Assembly: GCA_030692685.1 (NCBI GenBank) | Contig: JAUXZO010000091.1 | Coordinates: 16,141 to 80,140, forward strand | Origin: Acidovorax sp. | GTDB lineage: Bacteria > Pseudomonadota > Gammaproteobacteria > Burkholderiales > Burkholderiaceae_C | Direction: 5' to 3' | Length of the DNA: 64,000 nucleotides | Shown: positions 25,103-33,676 of the stretch, one piece after another | How the letters are laid out: the number at the start of each line of letters is the position of its first letter | How positions within the stretch are numbered: the first letter of the stretch is position 1 | Translations under genes and position numbers: made by a program | The notes under the pieces: generated by a model | Database searches by the model: none | Seen by the model: only the letters and a program-made list of their open reading frames with translations | Told to the model about the DNA's origin: nothing

Positions 25103-27118
25103 TCAGAACGCGTATGCCAGCTTCACGCGGTAGGTCCGACCATTCTGTCGGATCGAGTCTTCCCGTGTGTCAAACGAGGCCGGATCCGCATGGCGTTTGT
25201 CGAATACGTTGTAAATCCCCAAAGACACATCGGTCTGCCCAATACGGGTCGAAACCGTGAGGTTCGTCACCACGTGCCCTGGCAACTGCGCATTGCGTAC
25301 CGTTCGGCGCGGGCCGATGCCCACTGCTTCGATGCCATATCGCGCCGATGCCCAGTCCCACCCCGCCGGCGCGCGCAATGAATCAGACCATTGCACTTTG
25401 AGCAGGTGCGCTGGCGCGTTGGTCAAGGTTGCATCTCTCACCATGTCGCGCGCCTTTTGCCAACCGTAAGCCGCTCGAATGCGCGCGTCCCCGCTCAGGC
25501 GTTGTTCGATTTCAGTCTCTACACCCAGCACGCTGACACCGCGGGCGTTGTTGAAGGTGAACCGATCGCTCTCACCGGCGTCGGCCAACGAGATGAGACC
25601 AGTGACTTGCGAGCGAAAAACCGTCAACAGCATGCGGGTTGCGCCGGTGGGCGAGTGCTCAATCGCCAACTCCGTGGTGCGCACCTTTTCGGACCGCAAG
25701 CGGTGAGCTTCCACAACGCCTCCGGGCAGGTCTACCCGGTAGTCGCGCTCATACGCATTGGGCGGGCGATATGCCGTGCCGTGCAGCAGCTTGAGGGCAG
25801 TTGACGGGTTCCACCAGTACACCAGCCCCAACCGGGGGTTTACGCTGCCAGCGCTGCCGGTCTGCTTGCCCCAGCGCAGGCCGGTGTGCAGCGTGAGCGT
25901 AGGCGTCAGCGCGAATTCATCTTGAACATAGATGGCTACCGCGTCACCCTGGCTGCTCGCATTCAGATACTGCGCCGCAACAGGCGCCACGTCGTCGTTG
26001 GTTTGGCGGATGCTGGTGTCCCGCCGGTAGTCGACACCCCAGGAAAGCTTGTGCTGCGCCACGGCCGTGCTGACCCACTGCCATTCGGTGCCCCACCACC
26101 GGCCCGTGCCCACGTCGCGGTTGAGCGTGAGGGGTGGGTAGTCATACACGTAGTCGCCCACGTAGCGGTACTGCCCCGCATGCAGACGGCCGGTGAACGT
26201 GAGCGAGGGCTGCAACTGGGCGGTGTACTCCGCGGCCACGCGGGTGGTGGTGTCGATGAACCGGGAGCGCGGGTCATTGAAAACTTGCGAGAACGAGGCG
26301 GTGGGAATGCCTTTGTTGCGTTCACCGTGGGCCAGAGTCAGGGTCAGCCCTTCGCGCTGCATGCGAGCGAAAAACTGCGTACTGCGGTCGAAATCCAGGC
26401 GCTGTGCCACACCATGGTGAGTGTCGGGTGAGTCAAACGCGGAGAAATATTGGTCTGCGCCGCGGGTGGTGGATCGCGTCGCTGCGATCAGCCAGTCGGT
26501 GCCCAGCGAGTCAACTGTGCCCAGTGAGAAACGTGCCCTCGCGCTGCCGTGGCTGCCCGCTTCAACGCTGACCTGCGGTCCGCTCAACTGGTGGCCCGTG
26601 CGTGTGATGACGTTGATCACTCCGAAAAACGCATTGGCACCGTACACGGCCGAGCCAGGGCCGGGGACAAACTCCACCCGCTCCACCAAGTCCAGATCAA
26701 TCGGAAACTCGGTGCCTATCGTGGCCTGGTCGTAAAGGTTGTCGTTAAAACGCACACCGTTGACCAGCAGCAGGACGCGGGTGTTGTAGTCGCCCGGCGT
26801 GGCAAAACCCCGGTTGCCCAAAAAATGGTAGGCGCGGTCGTAGGAGATATACAGGCCCCGCATGCTTCCCAGGACATCGGCCAGGGTGCGGTAGCCAAAC
26901 GCGCGGATGTCCTCTGCCGTAACCACGCTGACCACCGCGGGGGCCTCCAGGAATGTCTGCGCATATCGGCTGGCGGTGGTGATCTCCATCTGCACCAGTT
27001 GCTCCAGCGACAAATGGGCGATGTCCGACTGCGCCGCCGCAGGCCCACTGCAGGCCGTGCACAGCGCCAGAACGGCAAGCCGAGGCCAGGGAATCAGGTT
27101 GTGGGCTTCTCGTTTCAT
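25103..27118 (-). CDS. TonB-dependent outer-membrane receptor
   Basis: This 671-residue protein has a signal peptide, a plug domain (about 40-160, with VVSVVTAEDIRAFGYRTLAD and PGPGSAVYGANAFFGVINVI) and a beta barrel ending in YRVKLAYAF, the terminal aromatic typical of barrel assembly. LSLEQLVQMEITTAS near the start looks like the TonB-box-side segment of the FhuA/CirA/vitamin B12 class. It begins the operon with yfiR and GGDEF/EAL genes, five bases apart. The substrate is unknown; here it may also be a signal input for YfiR. Confidence 0.88.
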   Translation of the reverse strand: MKREAHNLIPWPRLAVLALCTACSGPAAAQSDIAHLSLEQLVQMEITTASRYAQTFLEAPAVVSVVTAEDIRAFGYRTLADVLGSMRGLYISYDRAYHFLGNRGFATPGDYNTRVLLLVNGVRFNDNLYDQATIGTEFPIDLDLVERVEFVPGPGSAVYGANAFFGVINVITRTGHQLSGPQVSVEAGSHGSARARFSLGTVDSLGTDWLIAATRSTTRGADQYFSAFDSPDTHHGVAQRLDFDRSTQFFARMQREGLTLTLAHGERNKGIPTASFSQVFNDPRSRFIDTTTRVAAEYTAQLQPSLTFTGRLHAGQYRYVGDYVYDYPPLTLNRDVGTGRWWGTEWQWVSTAVAQHKLSWGVDYRRDTSIRQTNDDVAPVAAQYLNASSQGDAVAIYVQDEFALTPTLTLHTGLRWGKQTGSAGSVNPRLGLVYWWNPSTALKLLHGTAYRPPNAYERDYRVDLPGGVVEAHRLRSEKVRTTELAIEHSPTGATRMLLTVFRSQVTGLISLADAGESDRFTFNNARGVSVLGVETEIEQRLSGDARIRAAYGWQKARDMVRDATLTNAPAHLLKVQWSDSLRAPAGWDWASARYGIEAVGIGPRRTVRNAQLPGHVVTNLTVSTRIGQTDVSLGIYNVFDKRHADPASFDTREDSIRQNGRTYRVKLAYAF

Positions 27119-27359
27119 GGGGCGTGTACTCGGTGCGGTAAAGACCCATCAGGAAAAGGAAAATATTTACAAAGTGTATCAATTGACCCCTCGAAGAGTT
27201 GTAACGGGCAGATCTCCAAAATGTAAAACCTGCAGTCTGCGACGGGCTGCGGCTCTTGCTTGGCACCGCCCACACACCGCTTGCAGCACCCACAGCGAAG
27301 AGGTAGGGGGGCCGACCTGCTACCTATTTCACAAATAAATCAGACGATTTCGCATGGAG

Positions 27360-27386
27360 TGTCGATCTGGCGAGGGTTCATCCGTC
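27360..27386 (+). promoter_or_regulatory. Predicted ECF42-type promoter
   Basis: TGTCGA (27360-27365) and CGTC (27383-27386) are separated by 17 bases and lie 65 bases before the start codon of the DGPF gene. The reported ECF42 promoter has TGTCGA at -35 and CGA/TC at -10. The match implies that the sigma factor encoded downstream drives its own operon. Confidence 0.68.
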
Positions 27387-27450
27387 GTAGCGGTGAGGCA
27401 ACGGAATTCGCTGTTGCCACCTTGCTCCCGTCATTTCAAGGAGAACCCCC

Positions 27451-27864
27451 ATGCGATTCATGATCATCGTCAAAGCCACGCCCGAGTCCGAGCAAGGCTG
27501 CATGCCCACCGCCGCCCTGATGGCCGAGATGGCCCGCTACCACGAAGAATTGGCCCAAGCGGGCGTGCTGCTGGACGGCAGCGGCCTCAAACCCACCTCG
27601 CAGGGCTGGCGTGTGCGCTACACCGCCAGCGGCCGCACCGTGACCGATGGGCCCTTTACCGAAACCAAAGAACTCATCGCGGGCTACACCCTGATCCAGG
27701 TGCGCAGCCGCGACGAGGCGCTGGAATGGACGCGCCGCTTTCCCAACCCGCGCGGCGAAGGGCTGGAGGCCGAGATCGAAGTGCGCCAGCTGTTCGAGAT
27801 GGAGGACTTTGCAGGCATCGATGGCGTGGAGCAGTTTCGCGACCTCGAAGCCCTGCGCGGCTGA
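27451..27864 (+). CDS. DGPF/YciI protein of the ECF42 module
   Basis: This 137-residue protein follows AAGGAG by seven bases. It has the motif VTDGPFTETKELIAGYTLI (DGPF signature) and a C-terminal tail (RDLEALRG). Proteins with this domain are encoded with ECF42 sigma factors and may bind a small ligand. The genes of the module are in the order DGPF, SRPBCC, VOC, sigma, all on the plus strand. Confidence 0.86.
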   Translation: MRFMIIVKATPESEQGCMPTAALMAEMARYHEELAQAGVLLDGSGLKPTSQGWRVRYTASGRTVTDGPFTETKELIAGYTLIQVRSRDEALEWTRRFPNPRGEGLEAEIEVRQLFEMEDFAGIDGVEQFRDLEALRG

Positions 27865-27906
27865 TTGCGGTTTTTGGCTTGATTTGCCTTTTGAGGACAC
27901 ACCACC

Positions 27907-28443
27907 ATGATCAAGACCATCGCTCTCGTGCTGTTGGCGGCGCTGGGGCTGTTCCTGGCCTTTGCCGCCACCCGCCCCGACACCTTTCGCGTGGAGCGCA
28001 GCCGCGTCATCTCCGCCCAGCCCGATCGCGTGTACGGCGTTATCCACGACTTGCGCCAGTTCAACACCTGGAACCCGTACGAACGCAAGGACCCCGCCGC
28101 CCAAGGCCAATACAGCGCCACCACAGCGGGCCCCGGTGCGCGATACGCCTGGCAGGGCGACAAGGTGGGCACCGGCAGCATGGAAATTGTCGAAGCCACA
28201 GCCCCGGTGCGCGTGGCGATGAAGCTCGACTTTGTGGCCCCGTTTGAAGCCCACAACCAGGTTGAGTTCACGCTGCAACCCGAAGGGGCGGGCGCCACGC
28301 GCGTGACCTGGGCCATGCACGGCCCTGTGCCCTATCTCGCCAAGATCGTGCACCTGGTCTTCAACATGGACCGCATGGTCGGGCAAGACTTTGAAGACGG
28401 CCTGGCCAATCTGCAGGCCCAGGCGCAAAAGCCAGCAGGCTGA
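27907..28443 (+). CDS. SRPBCC family protein (polyketide cyclase-like)
   Basis: This 178-residue protein has an N-terminal hydrophobic segment (LVLLAALGLFLAFAA), likely a membrane anchor or signal. It then has the SRPBCC/START-like ligand-binding core: FRVERSRVISAQPDRVYGVI, HDLRQFNTWNPYERKDPAA, and the C-terminal MDRMVGQDFEDGLANLQ helix. The pattern matches polyketide cyclase/dehydrase-like proteins that often go with ECF42 or TetR modules. Binding partner unknown. It lies 42 bases after the DGPF gene. Confidence 0.82.
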   Translation: MIKTIALVLLAALGLFLAFAATRPDTFRVERSRVISAQPDRVYGVIHDLRQFNTWNPYERKDPAAQGQYSATTAGPGARYAWQGDKVGTGSMEIVEATAPVRVAMKLDFVAPFEAHNQVEFTLQPEGAGATRVTWAMHGPVPYLAKIVHLVFNMDRMVGQDFEDGLANLQAQAQKPAG

Positions 28444-28507
28444 GCCGCAACGTCTTTTGCCAAACCCCGAATTTCCCTTTACCGTTTCACCCCTTCAGGA
28501 GTTTTCC

Positions 28508-28915
28508 ATGCACAAGCAAATCTTCGTGAACCTGCCTATTGAGAGCATGGCCCGCTCGCAGGCGTTTTTTCGTGCGCTGGGTTACGACTTCAACCTCGAG
28601 TTCAGCAACGACCAGGGCGCATGCCTGGTGGTGGGCGAGAACCTCTTTGTGATGCTGCTCATCAAGGATTTTTACGCCACCTTCACCCGCAAGACCATTG
28701 CCGATGCACGCTCCACGTCCGAGGTGCTGCTGTGCTTCTCGTGCGACAGCCGCGAGGAGGTCGATGCCCTCACCCACAAGGCCGTTGCAGCGGGCGGCAC
28801 CACGCCCCGCCCGGCGCAAGACCTGGGTTTCATGTACTCGCAGTCCTTTGACGACCTGGACGGCCATACCTGGGAATTTGTGCACATGGTGGATTCCAGC
28901 AAAGCGCTGGGCTAA
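28508..28915 (+). CDS. VOC (glyoxalase/bleomycin-resistance fold) protein
   Basis: This 135-residue protein starts at the ATG preceded by CAGGAG. It has the start KQIFVNLPIESMARSQAFFR, and the segments GENLFVMLL and FDDLDGHTWEFVHM. These fit the 'VOC family lactoylglutathione-lyase-like' group that occurs in ECF42 operons. Metal-ligand residues are the His/Glu at the strand ends (HTWEFVHM). No specific reaction can be inferred. Confidence 0.83.
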   Translation: MHKQIFVNLPIESMARSQAFFRALGYDFNLEFSNDQGACLVVGENLFVMLLIKDFYATFTRKTIADARSTSEVLLCFSCDSREEVDALTHKAVAAGGTTPRPAQDLGFMYSQSFDDLDGHTWEFVHMVDSSKALG

Positions 28916-28921
28916 GCCGGC

Positions 28922-30217
28922 GTGAGCGCGCCCACCCTGCCCGACCGCGATGCCCTGCACCGCACCATCGACTCGGTGTGGCGCATCGAGGCCGCGCGCA
29001 TCATCGCCAGCGTGGCGCGCATGACACGCGACGTGGGCCGGGCCGAAGAACTGGCGCAAGACGCGCTGGTGGCCGCGCTGGAGCATTGGCCCGCCACTGG
29101 CCTGCCCGCCAACCCGGCCGCATGGCTGATGACCACGGCCAAGCGCCGCGCCATCGACCACCTGCGCCAGCGGGCACTGCACCAGCGCGAAAACGAGGCG
29201 CTGGGGCAGGATCTGGACGCGCTGCAAGCCCAGTACGCCCCCGACGTGGTGGACACCCTCATGGATGCGCAGCAGGACGACATCGGCGACGACCTGCTGC
29301 GCCTCATCTTCACGGCCTGCCACCCGGTGCTGCCCACCGAGGCACGCGTGGCCCTCACGCTGCGGCTGCTGGGCGGCTTGTCCACGGCAGAAATAGCGCG
29401 CGCTTTTTTGGTGCCCGAGCCCACCATTGCCCAGCGCATCGTGCGTGCCAAACGCAGCCTGTCGGCCGCCCACGTGCCATTTGAAGTGCCGGGTGCTGCC
29501 GAGCGTGCCCCGCGCCTGGGCTCGGTGCTGGAGGTGATCTACCTCATCTTCAACGAAGGCTACGCCGCCACGGCAGGCGACGACTGGATGCGCCCCGCGC
29601 TGTGTGGCGAGGCGCAGCGCCTGGTGCGTGTGCTGGCCAGCCTGGCGCCCGATGAGCCCGAGGTGCAGGGCTTGGTCGCGCTGCTGGAGATTCAGGCCTC
29701 GCGCCTGCCCGCACGCACCAACACGCAGGGCCAGCCCGTGCTGCTGATGGACCAGGACCGCGCACGGTGGGACCCCCTGCTGGTGCGCAGAGGGCTGGCC
29801 GCGCTTGACCAGGCCGAGCAGCTGGCCCGTGCGGGCCACGCATGGGGGCCGTATGCGCTGCAGGGCGCAATTGCCGCCTGCCATGCGCGCGCAAGGCGGG
29901 CGGAGGACACCGACTGGCACCACATCGTTGCGCTGTATGACGCCCTGCTGCAGGTGGCACCCTCCCCCGTGGTGGCGCTGAACCGCGCCGTGGCGGTGGG
30001 CATGGCGCTGGGGCCTGCGGCAGCGCTGGCGTTGGTTGATGCACTGGCCGCAGAACCCAGCCTGCGCCACTACCACTGGCTGCCCAGCGTGCGCGGAGAC
30101 CTGTTGGCCAAGCTGGGGCGCCAGCCCGAGGCGCGGGCTGAGTTTGAACGCGCCGCCAGCCTGACGCGCAACATGCCGGAAAAGGCGCTGCTGCTGGCGC
30201 GTGCGTGCGAGGAATGA
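28922..30217 (+). CDS. ECF42-family RNA polymerase sigma factor (SigJ-like, DUF6596 tail)
   Basis: This 431-residue protein starts with GTG six bases after the VOC stop. Residues ~1-190 carry sigma-70 region 2 (RDVGRAEELAQDALVAAL and PANPAAWLMTTAKRRAIDHL) and region 4 (GLSTAEIARAFLVPEPTIAQ). Residues ~200-430 are the long TPR-like C-terminal domain found in ECF42 (YLIFNEGYAATAGDDWMRPA; LLEIQASRLPAR). No anti-sigma gene is present. The ECF42 group is thought to be controlled through this C-terminal domain and the DGPF proteins. Confidence 0.9.
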   Translation: MSAPTLPDRDALHRTIDSVWRIEAARIIASVARMTRDVGRAEELAQDALVAALEHWPATGLPANPAAWLMTTAKRRAIDHLRQRALHQRENEALGQDLDALQAQYAPDVVDTLMDAQQDDIGDDLLRLIFTACHPVLPTEARVALTLRLLGGLSTAEIARAFLVPEPTIAQRIVRAKRSLSAAHVPFEVPGAAERAPRLGSVLEVIYLIFNEGYAATAGDDWMRPALCGEAQRLVRVLASLAPDEPEVQGLVALLEIQASRLPARTNTQGQPVLLMDQDRARWDPLLVRRGLAALDQAEQLARAGHAWGPYALQGAIAACHARARRAEDTDWHHIVALYDALLQVAPSPVVALNRAVAVGMALGPAAALALVDALAAEPSLRHYHWLPSVRGDLLAKLGRQPEARAEFERAASLTRNMPEKALLLARACEE

Positions 30218-30263
30218 AATGAATCCCCGCCTGCCGGTCGCTTTGCACCTGGGCTGGGCAGAT

Positions 30264-30740
30264 TCAGCGCCGTTTGTGTCTTTTGACCTTCTGACCCTGC
30301 GGCACGGCCGTCTTGGGCGCCAGGCCCAGCGCCGCGCGCGCCAGGGTATCGGCTGCGCCATTGCGGTGGCGGGGCACCCACTGCAGGTCGATGTGCGCAA
30401 ACTGCTGCAGTGCGCTGCGCGCCTCGTCAAACAGCGGCGCCAGCCGCGCAATGGGCGCGACAGCGTGGGGCCCCAGCTGCGCTACCAACACGCTGCTGTC
30501 GCTGATGACACGCACGGTGGTGGACTTTGCAACCACCTGCTGCGCAAGCCATTGCAGGGCCGCAAGCAGCGCGCGCAGCTCGGCCTCGTTGTTGCAGCCG
30601 GTAAAAGTGGTGGCTTCTGAAATGTGGTGCTGCGTGACGCCATCAGGCGAGACCAGCACCGCGCCCAGGCCCATGCGCCCGGGGTTGGGCACGGCGCTGC
30701 CGTCGCAATAGACCACCCAGTGGGCGGTGTCCGGGATCAC
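30264..30740 (-). CDS. RNase H-like protein (ribonuclease HI family)
   Basis: This 158-residue protein has the RNase H fold: VVYCDGSAVPNPGRMG (first Asp), NNEAELRALLAALQW (Glu), RVISDSSVLVAQL (Asp) and WVPRHRNGAADTLARAALG (last Asp). All four catalytic carboxylates are present. It is shaped like the RnhA/'ribonuclease HI-like' group. It would cut RNA in RNA-DNA hybrids. The basic C-terminus (KVKRHKRR) could bind nucleic acid. It converges with the sigma gene. Confidence 0.85.
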   Translation of the reverse strand: MIPDTAHWVVYCDGSAVPNPGRMGLGAVLVSPDGVTQHHISEATTFTGCNNEAELRALLAALQWLAQQVVAKSTTVRVISDSSVLVAQLGPHAVAPIARLAPLFDEARSALQQFAHIDLQWVPRHRNGAADTLARAALGLAPKTAVPQGQKVKRHKRR

Positions 30741-30754
30741 GTGCGCAGTCGGGC

Positions 30755-31024
30755 TTATTTGTAAAACGCTTCGACCTTGCCCTTGAGCTTGATCATCAGC
30801 GGCTGGCCCTTGCGGTCCACGGTTTTGCCTTCAGGCACCTTCACCCAGCCTTCGCTGACGCAGTATTCCTCGACATCGGTGCGGTCCTTGCCGTTAAAGC
30901 GGATGCCGATGTCGTGCTGGAAGACCTCGGCCACGTGGTGCGGGCTGCGGGGGTCTACCGACAGGTGGTCCGGCAGGGGTGGCGGGTTGGTGGTTGAGGA
31001 GGATGTGGTGGTGGCGTCGGTCAT
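30755..31024 (-). CDS. DUF3297 family protein
   Basis: This 89-residue protein matches DUF3297: PDHLSVDPRSPHHVAEVF, GIRFNGKDRTDVEEYCVSEG and VDRKGQPLMIKLKGKVEAFY. The Ser/Thr/Pro-rich N-terminus (MTDATTTSSSTTNPPP) is low-complexity. The family is widespread in proteobacteria; its function is unknown. Its start codon lies 14 bases downstream, in its own direction, of nothing obvious; the gene ends 15 bases before the RNase H-like gene starts, so the two may be co-transcribed. Confidence 0.85.
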   Translation of the reverse strand: MTDATTTSSSTTNPPPLPDHLSVDPRSPHHVAEVFQHDIGIRFNGKDRTDVEEYCVSEGWVKVPEGKTVDRKGQPLMIKLKGKVEAFYK

Positions 31025-31132
31025 GCGAAGGGCTCTGGGTCAGACAAGCAGGAGAAGAAACGAAACAAAAAACTGAAAGCGCGGATTCTCCGGGATTTGC
31101 TCCCGCAGCAATTCGCCATACCTCTATCGCCC

Positions 31133-31714
31133 CTATCGACCCAGGGGCGCCACACCGATCAGCCAGGCATGCGCCCAGAACGCAAAGACCAGCCACGCCA
31201 CGGCTCCCACCACCACGGCCACGCCCGTGCCTGCAGCCGTTCCGGGCGCGTACACGGTGTTCTGCGCGCGGTCGCGCTGGCGCGCAGCGCGAAAGCTCAG
31301 CACCGCCCACAGCAAGAAGCTGCCAAACAGAACCACGTCGGCCAGGTTGCCGTTGGACAACAAATGCGCCAGCGCCCACACCTTCACCCCCAGCACCATG
31401 GGGTGGTGCAGCCGGGCCTTGATGGCGTTGCGCGGCACGTAGGTGGCGGCCAGCAGGATGAACGCAATCAACGTCAGCAGCGCCGCAGCGTGCCGCATGC
31501 CGATGGGCGGCACCCACAGCACCACCGGCTGCTGCCGCGCCAGGCCATAGCCCCAGATGATGAGCACCAGCCCCACGGCAGATACCACCGAATACAGCCC
31601 CTTCCACGGCATCTCGCCCCACCGCGCCAACGTCTGCGTGCGCCAGCCATTGGCCACGATGCGTACCGAGTGCACGCCCAGAAACAGCACCAATCCTAGA
31701 ACGAGGAACAACAT
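31133..31714 (-). CDS. NnrU family membrane protein
   Basis: This 193-residue protein has about six membrane segments. The start MLFLVLGLVLFLGVHSVR, the segment GYGLARQQPVVLWVPP and the motif LHHPMVLGVKVWALAHLLSN are those of NnrU-type proteins. NnrU was named for a role near nitrite/nitric-oxide reduction genes, but many copies, as here, lie away from such genes. The start was chosen for the AAAGG seven bases before it. Confidence 0.85.
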   Translation of the reverse strand: MLFLVLGLVLFLGVHSVRIVANGWRTQTLARWGEMPWKGLYSVVSAVGLVLIIWGYGLARQQPVVLWVPPIGMRHAAALLTLIAFILLAATYVPRNAIKARLHHPMVLGVKVWALAHLLSNGNLADVVLFGSFLLWAVLSFRAARQRDRAQNTVYAPGTAAGTGVAVVVGAVAWLVFAFWAHAWLIGVAPLGR

Positions 31715-31827
31715 GGCAAAACCTTTCATCGGGGGTCGTGATGTGCGTATTTTTATGGCAGCTGCTCTACAGGTCCGCCTACACAGTGCCAGCCGCGAGT
31801 ATGCCGGGATTCTGTAGAAAATACGAG

Positions 31828-31880
31828 TCAAAAGCGCCGCTAGCGCTTATCCATCAAGCGCTAGCAGCTATTAATTTGGT
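31828..31880 (-). repeat. Dispersed AGCGCTT-N5-AAGCGCT element, copy 6
   Basis: In reverse orientation: AAAAGCGCCGCTAGCGCTTA, TCCATCAAGCGCTAGCAGCT, ATTAATTTGGTAGTAAAT. It lies between the NnrU and DnaQ-like genes and includes the GGTAGTAAAT tail seen in copy 5. Confidence 0.86.
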
Positions 31881-31928
31881 AGTAAATGACGCTGCCTTTG
31901 GGCTCTGGGCTCTGGGGGCTGTGCCCCC

Positions 31929-32564
31929 TCACACCATCGCAACCGTCGCAACCCCCGATGTCGCATGCTGGGCCAAAAGCGCCCCTACCTTGGGCTTGGC
32001 GCAGCGCTGCAGCGTTTGCAGCAGCGCGTAGCTGGGTTCGGCCACGCGCCACAACGTGCGCAGGTCGTGCTGCATGCGCGCCAGCAGCGCGGCGGCCATC
32101 TCGGCATCGGCCAGCGCCCGGTGGGCTTGGCCCGTGCGCGGCAAGCCGTGAAAGTCCACCAGCGTCCCCAGCTTGTGGCTGGGCGCCTGCGGGTACAGCC
32201 GCCGCGACAGCAGCACCGTGCACGCAAACGGCTGCTGCGCAGGCAGCCCCGCCAAGGCCAGCTCGGCCTGCCAGAACTTGCTGTCAAACGACGCGTTGTG
32301 CGCCACCATGGGCGCGTTGCCCACAAAACGCGCGGCGTCTTGCATCACCCCCGCCGCATCGGGCGCGGCGTTCACCATGGCGTTGGTGATGCCCGTCAGT
32401 TGCGTGATGAAAGACGGTATCCACGCCCCGGTGTTCATGAGACTCTGGAACCTGTCCACCACCTGGCCTTTTTCGAGCAGTACGATGGCCACCTCAGTGG
32501 CACGTGCGCCCTGGCCGGGCGAGATGCCGGTGGTTTCAAAGTCGATGACGGCGATGGGGGGCAT
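31929..32564 (-). CDS. DnaQ-like 3'-5' exonuclease
   Basis: This 211-residue protein has the DEDD exonuclease motifs: Exo I IAVIDFETTGISPG at the N-terminus (Asp and Glu), Exo II VGNAPMVAHNASFDSKF (Asp), and Exo III RTGQAHRALADAEMAAALL (His and Asp, DEDDh). It resembles the PolC/DnaQ-like 'exonuclease domain' proteins that act apart from polymerase III. ATG at 32564 starts the domain; the long upstream frame is not supported. The substrate is probably ssDNA or nanoRNA. Confidence 0.85.
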   Translation of the reverse strand: MPPIAVIDFETTGISPGQGARATEVAIVLLEKGQVVDRFQSLMNTGAWIPSFITQLTGITNAMVNAAPDAAGVMQDAARFVGNAPMVAHNASFDSKFWQAELALAGLPAQQPFACTVLLSRRLYPQAPSHKLGTLVDFHGLPRTGQAHRALADAEMAAALLARMQHDLRTLWRVAEPSYALLQTLQRCAKPKVGALLAQHATSGVATVAMV

Positions 32565-32700
32565 GGGGACTTGGACGCGAAAAAGAAGGATTGTGCCGCC
32601 GCGCTCGTCTGGGGTTCCGCCAGCATGAATACGTGTCCTAAACTGCCCCACCCATTTTCTGAATGGATGGATAGATGGAGTGGGCACGCGGTGCCAGTGA

Positions 32701-33630
32701 ATACAAAGAGGTCCTGGCAGCTCGCACCGCGAAGCGCTTGCCGCCGCTACCCCCGCGCAGCAAGCGCTGGCGCAGCAGTTGCGCCAGAATGTCACCACCA
32801 TTGCAGCGAAGGAGCACAACGTTCAGCAACCTGTGGCGCTGGAGGCCGCAGCGAATTACCTGGAGGCGGAGCTGGTGTCGTATGGCTACCAGGTCCGGCT
32901 CCAAGAGTTTGTAGCGTCGGGTGTGAAGGTGCGCAATCTGGAGGTCACCATCCCCAGCCAAAACGCCCCCGGACAGCGGGTGATTGTGGTGGGCGCCCAT
33001 TACGATTCGGCCCACGAAACGCCGGGTGCCAACGACAACGCCACGGGCACTGCCGCAGTGCTGGCGCTGGCCAAGAAACTCAAGGCTCTGGGCGCCACGG
33101 CACAGTCGGATGTGATGTTGGTGCTGTACACGAACGAAGAGCCGCCCTATTTCAAAACCCCGCTGATGGGCAGCCGCGTGCACGCGCAGGCGTTGAAGGC
33201 GCGGGGCGTGCCCGTGACGGCCATGCTGTCGCTGGAGACCATGGGCTACTTTTCAGACGATGCCGGGTCACAAAAGTACCCGTGGCCCCTGAATCAGTTC
33301 TACCCCACGCAGGGTGACTTTATTGCGTTTGTGGCCACCACCGCCGACCTGGGGCCGGTGCGCACGGGGGTTCGGTCATTCCGGTCCCACAGTGCATTTC
33401 CGTCGGAGGTTATTGCGGCGCCTCGGTTCATACCAGGGGTGGACTATTCAGACCACGCGGCCTACATCGACGCAGGCTATCCCGCGTTGATGGTGACGGA
33501 TACGGCACCCTACCGGTATCCGCACTATCACACTGCCCAGGACACGCCCGACAAGGTCGACTTCGACCGGCTGGCCCGCGTAGTTCAGGGGTTGGAGGCG
33601 GTGGTACGCGATCTGGCGCTGCAGCCTTAA
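32701..33630 (+). pseudogene. M28-family aminopeptidase lacking its N-terminus
   Basis: The frame has the full M28 zinc peptidase core: VVGAHYDSAHETPGANDNAT (first His and Asp of the metal site), VLYTNEEPPYF (Glu pair) and SDHAAYIDAGYPALM. An in-frame TGA lies at 32698, and the codons from 32701 on (QQALAQQLRQNVTT) already align with mature M28 proteins. No Met start or signal peptide precedes them; the first alternative start is TTG at 32779. The gene may therefore be 5'-truncated, or it starts internally and makes a cytosolic product. A frameshift near 32700 is another possibility. Confidence 0.62.
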
Positions 33631-33676
33631 CGCCTCAAAACATGGGCGGGCAGGGTGAGCCATAGCGCGCTGGCGC

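Noticed and set aside
31965..33317. A 450-codon plus-strand frame over the DnaQ-like and M28 genes
   Set aside because: It runs antisense to the exonuclease and out of frame with the peptidase; no family features.
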